Positions 58,740 through 64,000 of a stretch of DNA of 64,000 nucleotides are shown here, piece after piece (positions within the stretch are counted from its first letter, which is position 1; each line of letters begins with the position of its first letter). The translations under genes and the position numbers were made by a program. A model generated the notes under the pieces. That model saw nothing but the letters and a program-made list of their open reading frames with translations. It was not told where the DNA came from and made no database searches. The DNA comes from Chelonoidis abingdonii (taxonomy: Eukaryota > Chordata > Testudines > Testudinidae). Where the stretch lies: NCBI RefSeq assembly GCF_003597395.2, contig NC_133771.1, positions 140,200,871 to 140,264,870 of the forward strand, read 5' to 3'.

Positions 58740-61235
58740 CTGGGGAAGAGAACACAAAATACTCTTAGCAACTATTTTGCATTAGAAACCACATTAGAAT
58801 GTTAATGTTCTGTTTCACCACCGACTAACATATCCACAAAATGCACAAAGTAATGTGCCTTTTGGCTTATTACACTGACAATCTGTTTCCCCCTTACCCC
58901 AAACATTAAATCAACTATGAACAGATACCACATTCATTTGGCATAGCAGCCCATAAAGTTTGCTCAACTACTAAGACATTTGATTTCAAAGATAGAATAT
59001 TCAGTTTACATGAGTTACAGAATATGGCAATAAAATAATGTATATACAAGTTAATTTTCACAAAGCAGAATGGTTTTTTTTTGGTCCTAATTTTGTTTTG
59101 ATTTAAAGATATAACCACTTAAATAGCAGATTCTACAAGGTATGCTCTGTTATGTCTGATCCCTTCAGTTAAGTCAGTTGGCAATAAAACCCTGAACATA
59201 CTCATGACTAAAGCTTTAAATAAAAAAAAAAATTCCCTAAAAGATTAAGTGCCTGAATATGGTCAACGCTTAATAAGTAAAGTTGTGTATATAGATTGCT
59301 AACATTTAAAGGCGCAACTCTGATCTCAGAGGCACAAACATGGAATATCTAAAACTGGATTAGTCTCTGTCTACTTTTACTGAATGATAAATGTAAACTA
59401 AAGATAAATATTGCATCTTCAACTACTTCTGTATACTAACTCCCAGTTCATCTTAATTTGTCTTATTTGGGATATTTTACTCCTCTTTGGAATCTGTGAG
59501 CCTTCTTTCCACTCTGTATTTGCAGAAAAATCAATTTTTAAATGTAGAAGTTAAGTATTTGAAGGACTATCAGCAACTATTGCACAAAATATTGTTGTGC
59601 TAGGATACTACAATCTTCATAAAAGGATGTTAGATCTGAGTATCTAACGCAATATTTCTATCATCAAAAGAGATGCAATTTGACCAAAAAGGTTTCAGAA
59701 TGATACCCCAGCTAATACTTTTGTCCAAAGTCAGCATATTAGGAATGCATTCCTAAGCCCTGTCTGACACTTGCTGAAATAGATACAAATGAATTCCCTC
59801 CAGCAGTCAGTACAGAGCTGGTTGCTTAGGTGGTTTTAAACATCTTGCAGCTAAAATCAGAGATGCAAATGAAAATGCGCAGCCCTCACGAATATCACAT
59901 ATTTTTGCAACTATCTGACGAAGACCTGTCTGTAACATTCATCTGTGACAGACGAATGGATAACATTTCTTTATTTAAGAAAAAACTTGTACTGAACTAT
60001 AATTTGTAATTGTTTAGGACCTCACGTAAGAGAGCATAAAATGACGCATTAGTGCAAAACAAAAAAACTTGAGGAGATTGCAACATTTCATGACATGGCT
60101 CGAAGCAAAGTGAAAGACGTATCACTTTTTCTCTTTTTAGACAGTCAAGTCTCAATCTAGCAGGTACATAACATTTGAAGAGCTAACTTGTAATACGCTT
60201 TTCACTAGGGAAGAACTAATTCAACATTAACTGCAAAATGTATTATTGTTCAGGTATGCCGTGCTGTGGGTTTTATATTACAGAAATTGCAACAGTCACA
60301 AATAGGAAGTGAGAAATGGAAGCAAATCACGTCTATCTCATACATGTTGCCTAAATTGTTTGGATCCTACAGTTTTAGCCAATGATTTTACCTCATTTTG
60401 GATGTATATTAACTTCATAGTTAAGTTCCATTGCAAGACTTTTTTTAATCCAACTTTAAAATTTTGATCCAGCGATGATTTGTTTGAAAATGCACGTAAT
60501 ATACATTGAAAGACTACATTTTAATATTCCAGAAGTCTAGAGCACTTCTTCCATACTGGTTAATAAAAGTGGGCACTTAATTTTTTGCTGGAGTGACTTA
60601 CGATTTGTTGGAAAGTGAGAAAATTACTAATTTGTACTCTTTATGCCGAAATGTTGCATTGAAATCACAACAGTAGCATAAGATATGTTGGGAAGGGGTG
60701 GAGGGTTATTAACTAGCCCCTATCCAATCTCCTTTGCATAACTATAGTATGTTTAGCACTCATATGAAGAGAATAAAATATCACTGACCACAGACTTTTT
60801 ACATTTTAAAGCTCAACTGGAATAGTGTACTGTAATAAAAAACCCTGACAATTCTCTCTTAGGCAAGTAACTTGCTGGTCATCTAAGTCACACAATTTGG
60901 GATATACCTGGAATAAGTTGCTCCTAATAGGTTTAGCTACTTTATCTCGGCTACAGAAAGTGTATTATCGAACTCACTGCATAATCAAATGCTGATTTTG
61001 TATTTTATACTAAATTTAAAATGGCCACAATCATTTCTCATCATGCTCAAGTTATAAAACACTGATACAATCTTAGTTATTTTGCACCAGTGGACTGAAT
61101 TTAAGCCAACTTTGCCACCACTCACCTAAGTTCCATCTCTATAAACAGTTGCAGTCTTTTCCTTTGCTTCATCGCCAAACCCAGAAATTGAGCATATGCT
61201 TTTCTAGCAGCAGGTATGTAATATAAGTATTTTAC
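58740..61235. other. LYST intron, nothing recognised
   Basis: About 2.5 kb of AT-rich sequence with no repeat family or other feature identified on either strand. Confidence 0.5.
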
Positions 61236-61364
61236 CTCCCAGTGGCGAAGCAGTAAATCCAGCTGGACTTGTAGTTAGAGATGGACTGTCAACTGATTTT
61301 CCACCAATGCTGGAATTTCTCAGGTACTTGATCGACTGGACCTTTTCCTGAAAAATCTTGCCAT
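61236..61364 (-). CDS. LYST: LYST exon 1 of window (most 5')
   Basis: 129-bp exon completing a codon and encoding [40 protein letters not shown], then LG and one base of a Gly codon. The acceptor is tttttctag and the donor is gtaaaa. It lies only 85 bp from the N gap, so the upstream exons of LYST must be beyond the gap and the copied segment. Confidence 0.92.
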
Positions 61365-61432
61365 CTAGAAAAAAAAAGGGGGTGGGAGGAACAATGACTT
61401 AACTCCATGCAAGTTTTTTCTCTTGGCAAATT

Positions 61433-61449
61433 AAAAAAAAAAAAAAAAA
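61433..61449. repeat. Poly(A) run at the gap edge
   Basis: Seventeen A bases end exactly where the N run starts, a typical place for an assembly break. Confidence 0.9.
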
Positions 61450-61549
61450 NNNNNNNNNNNNNNNNNNNNNNNNNNNNNNNNNNNNNNNNNNNNNNNNNNN
61501 NNNNNNNNNNNNNNNNNNNNNNNNNNNNNNNNNNNNNNNNNNNNNNNNN
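61450..61549. other. Assembly gap (100 N)
   Basis: Exactly 100 N, the conventional size for a scaffold gap of unknown length. The left side is poly(A); the right side begins mid-way through a CR1 copy that is also found complete at 55363-55765. Confidence 0.98.
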
Positions 61550-64000
61550 CCAGTCCCCTGCACTCATGGCAGAACTAAGTATTATCTAGACCATCCCTGA
61601 CAGGTGTCTGTCTAACCTCCTCTTAAAAATCTCCAATGATGGAGATTCTATAACCCTCCTAGGCAATTTATTCCAGTGCTTTACCATCCTGACACTTAGG
61701 AAGTTTTTCCTAATGTCCAACCTAAACCTTCTTTGCTGCAATTTAAGCCCATTGTTTCTTGTCCTATCCTCAGAGGTTAAGAACAATAATTCTTCCTCCT
61801 CCTCCTCACAACCTTTTATGTACTTGAAACTGTTATGTCCCCTCTCATTCTTCTCTTTTCCAGACTAAACAAACCCAATTGTTTCAGTCTTTCCTCATAG
61901 GTCGTGATCAATATAGATTTATTTATACGAAAAAATGGAACAAAGTTTATAATATTAAAATTTTTTTACACATTTTAGCTAAATTGTTACTGATTGGTGA
62001 CTTAAGTGGTTTTACTTTGTATTTATCTATCTATCCATCCATCCATCCATCTAATCTTCTTAACTAAACCTTTGAAGTTCCTCTTCAAAACTACAAGCCA
62101 AAGCTACTCCGTAGGCCCTGCCTCAAGAGCAAAATTCTTCACTGCAAACTGTTTTCCCTTTTCATAAGAAGGACAAAAACACACTGTCAAAAATCAAGAT
62201 AAAACTCACAGTCAGTTTAAGTTAATACCCAGGCAAAAGTCACACTGACTGCAATGGGAACTATCTCGAGGAAGGATTTCAGGACTAAGCAAACACTGGA
62301 GGAAATAATTTTTGTATGATGCACTACCCGTACTGAAGGATGGTCATTTATTTTTCTACCATGTTATTCCCATTTTTATGAGCTATTTGCTTCCATCATA
62401 GGATTTGATTTCTTCTATTATCTCTAGTTTATATAAATTCTATAGTTTAACTATCAATTGAAAAGATACTTTTTATGAAGAAATTATCAAACATCTAGAT
62501 ATAATCAACTAGTTTTAAAAAGGCTTTGTGGAGATAAAACTAGGGGAATATAATAAAGAAGTCAATCTTATTTTTGCTAACAATCTGCATATAAAGAACA
62601 TCTTAGACCAAACTTTGGATATATTCAAGTGAGCTAGTTTATAGGCTTATCTAAGTTGTAAACATTTAGACTGTATATATTCCTACTTTAATGACTCCTT
62701 CTTGTATGAGAGGAGATGGATGGTTCACAAGAACAATAAGAGTGTCAGGCTGAATAAGTTTGTCTATCACATCTTCTAGCATGATATCTGGCAGGATTAA
62801 AAGAACGCCACGCAAGAGGTCATACAATCCACAGCATACAAGCACAAGGCAATCTTCTGTGGATCTGAAAACAAAGAGGAAAATGTGCTATTACTATATC
62901 GAATTGCCTATAAACCATAGGTGCGTATAAATACCATTACAGGTTACCTGCAGGGGGAAAATGACCACAGGGGAAAGAGGTGTTGTCCAGCTTGCCAAGC
63001 AAGAAGGAACAGTGCTTTACAGGGGGGTGGGAGTGGCTCAAATGCTGCTTCAAAAGGGGGAATGGGTCAGCATAGTGATGCTGATTCATCTTCTGGAAAG
63101 GCTGAGTGATTGAAATGGGGCAAACCTGGGCACGAGAAGCCTCTTTTTCCAAAAAGCAGGTGAAGCCACCCCCTTTTAGGGGGCTTTGTTATGGTGAGTG
63201 AAGGGAGTTAGGCTATATCTTGCAAATCATTATGTAAGTGTGGGGCAGATGTTCAGTGCAGGTATTCCATGGCGGGGGGCAGGGGGGAAGAGAAGTGTAT
63301 AGTGACTGGATAAACTGCTTGGTAAAGAACTTAAAAAGGGAAGAAGTGCTGGTTAAAGGAGTGGAATGGGGAGGCTCGGGGCTCCCAAGACTAGTCTGGC
63401 AGGGAGCCAACTCCCCTTTTCTTATAGCCCACCTTAGCCCTCCTTCAAGGTCCCAGAAATGGGTTGGCTGGGGAACCTGGATGGAAAGAAAGGGGCTGGC
63501 AGAACTGCCTTGAGTAGATATCGAAATAACAGGAGGATATCTGCACTGTACATGTTTATCTGCTGGGTAGTCCCAGATATCTAATAATAAAAGTTGTGGC
63601 ATGATTAAAGCCATATCAAGTGTCTCCTGTCCTTTTTTCAGTATAGCTAGACAAAGGTCAGACTAATGACTGTCTGACAAAGGTATTTCCCCAAACTCTT
63701 CCCACCGCTCTTCTCTTCTTCCTTTTTTAGGGCTTAATTCTTGACTGCGGTCAGTAGAGGGCAACATGAGCAGAGTTATTTGTATTACAGTAGTGTCCAA
63801 AGGTTTCAGTCAAGTTCAAGGCCCCACTGTGCTAGGCATCACACAAACAGTTAACCCTTCAAGGTTGGGATTAGCTAAATAATGTGGAATTTGAAACAAG
63901 AGCAATTTTCTAGCATACTACTAGTTTAAATGAATATATTTCCAAGCTTTCACTACAGATCAACACTACATTTCACACTTTAGCTATTTTTTTTTTTTTT
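61550..64000. repeat. Second copy of the 2451-bp segment, after the gap
   Basis: Repeats 55406-57856 at offset 6144 with no difference seen in the lines compared, including the microsatellite length and all translated frames. It runs to the window edge, so its true length is unknown. Absence of divergence in introns and repeats points to a very recent event or to the same DNA assembled twice. Confidence 0.93.
62687..62864 (-). pseudogene. LYST: Second copy of LYST exon 3, out of order
   Basis: Identical to 56543-56720. In transcript order it would lie 5' of the exon at 61236-61364. It ends in phase 0, whereas that exon needs one base from the exon before it, so splicing the two would shift the frame. 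It is therefore either an assembly duplicate or a non-functional extra exon. It is labelled pseudogene for want of a better type. Confidence 0.85.

Larger units (their letters stand above)
857..61364 (-). other. LYST: LYST gene, internal part (22 exons, both ends outside the window)
   Basis: Lysosomal trafficking regulator is a very large cytosolic BEACH-family scaffold that controls the size and movement of lysosomes and lysosome-related organelles; loss in mammals causes Chediak-Higashi syndrome (established knowledge). Twenty-two exons on the minus strand were placed by AG/GT borders and by recognisable LYST protein segments. Each splice phase matches the next, giving 3801 nt with no stop. 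Exons from 12.5 to 7.5 kb encode the PH-like domain; those from 7.7 to 0.86 kb encode the first part of BEACH. No first exon, last exon, promoter or poly(A) site is in the window. Introns range from 89 bp to about 15.6 kb and are full of transposons. A copied exon at 62687-62864 is described separately and is not part of the model. Confidence 0.95.

Noticed and set aside
857..61364. Another BEACH gene (NBEA, LRBA, WDFY3, NBEAL1/2) as the identity
   Set aside because: The PH-like and linker segments ([37 protein letters not shown]) are those of LYST as I know it and differ from the other family members.
1..64000. CRISPR array, rRNA, bacterial operon or defence system
   Set aside because: No evenly spaced repeats with unique spacers and no prokaryotic gene layout; the window is intron-rich vertebrate DNA.

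Overview
The window is a stretch of vertebrate nuclear DNA, almost certainly from a turtle. It carries one host protein-coding gene, read on the minus strand: LYST, the lysosomal trafficking regulator of the BEACH-domain family. I resolve 22 consecutive internal exons between about 61.36 kb (5' side) and 0.86 kb (3' side). Their AG/GT boundaries and splice phases join into one open frame of 3801 nt (1267 codons). Both gene ends lie outside the window. The exons cover the part before the PH-like domain, the PH-like domain (about 12.5-7.5 kb) and the first half or more of the BEACH domain (7.7-0.86 kb). The rest of BEACH and the WD40 repeats are not present.

A turtle source is suggested by the repeats: CR1 LINE tails with the ORF2 C-terminus, tRNA-derived SINEs with a CR1-like tail, many short hAT elements, and a GC-rich DIRS-type retroelement. 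No tool search was possible, so the species call is inference.

Layout. 0-12.7 kb: ten LYST exons with hAT MITEs (one nested inside another), a SINE, a CR1 copy and two LTR-like stretches. 12.7-16.0 kb: one intron filled by a decayed hAT transposon with very long inverted ends, interrupted by a TA-flanked MITE. 16.2-31.8 kb: a 15.6-kb intron with hAT elements, CR1, SINE, two probable solo LTRs (847 and 848 bp), and a nest in which a PIF/Harbinger transposon (24852-30339, with a further MITE inside it) sits within an older element having inverted ends at 22365 and 31402. 31.8-47.1 kb: eight exons with scattered repeats and MITEs. 47.15-53.23 kb: a CpG-rich DIRS composite with gag and RT/RNase H on the minus strand and the tyrosine recombinase on the plus strand. 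55-61.4 kb: four exons. 61450-61549 is a run of 100 N. After it, 61550-64000 repeats 55406-57856, including one LYST exon, at a constant offset of 6144 bp. Splice phase makes that copied exon unusable in place, so an assembly artefact is the leading explanation.

The notable biology is the nested mobile-element structure and the convergent DIRS pair. I see no bacterial-type system, CRISPR array, rRNA or stand-alone tRNA gene. The short open frames scattered across the introns look like chance or transposon debris.
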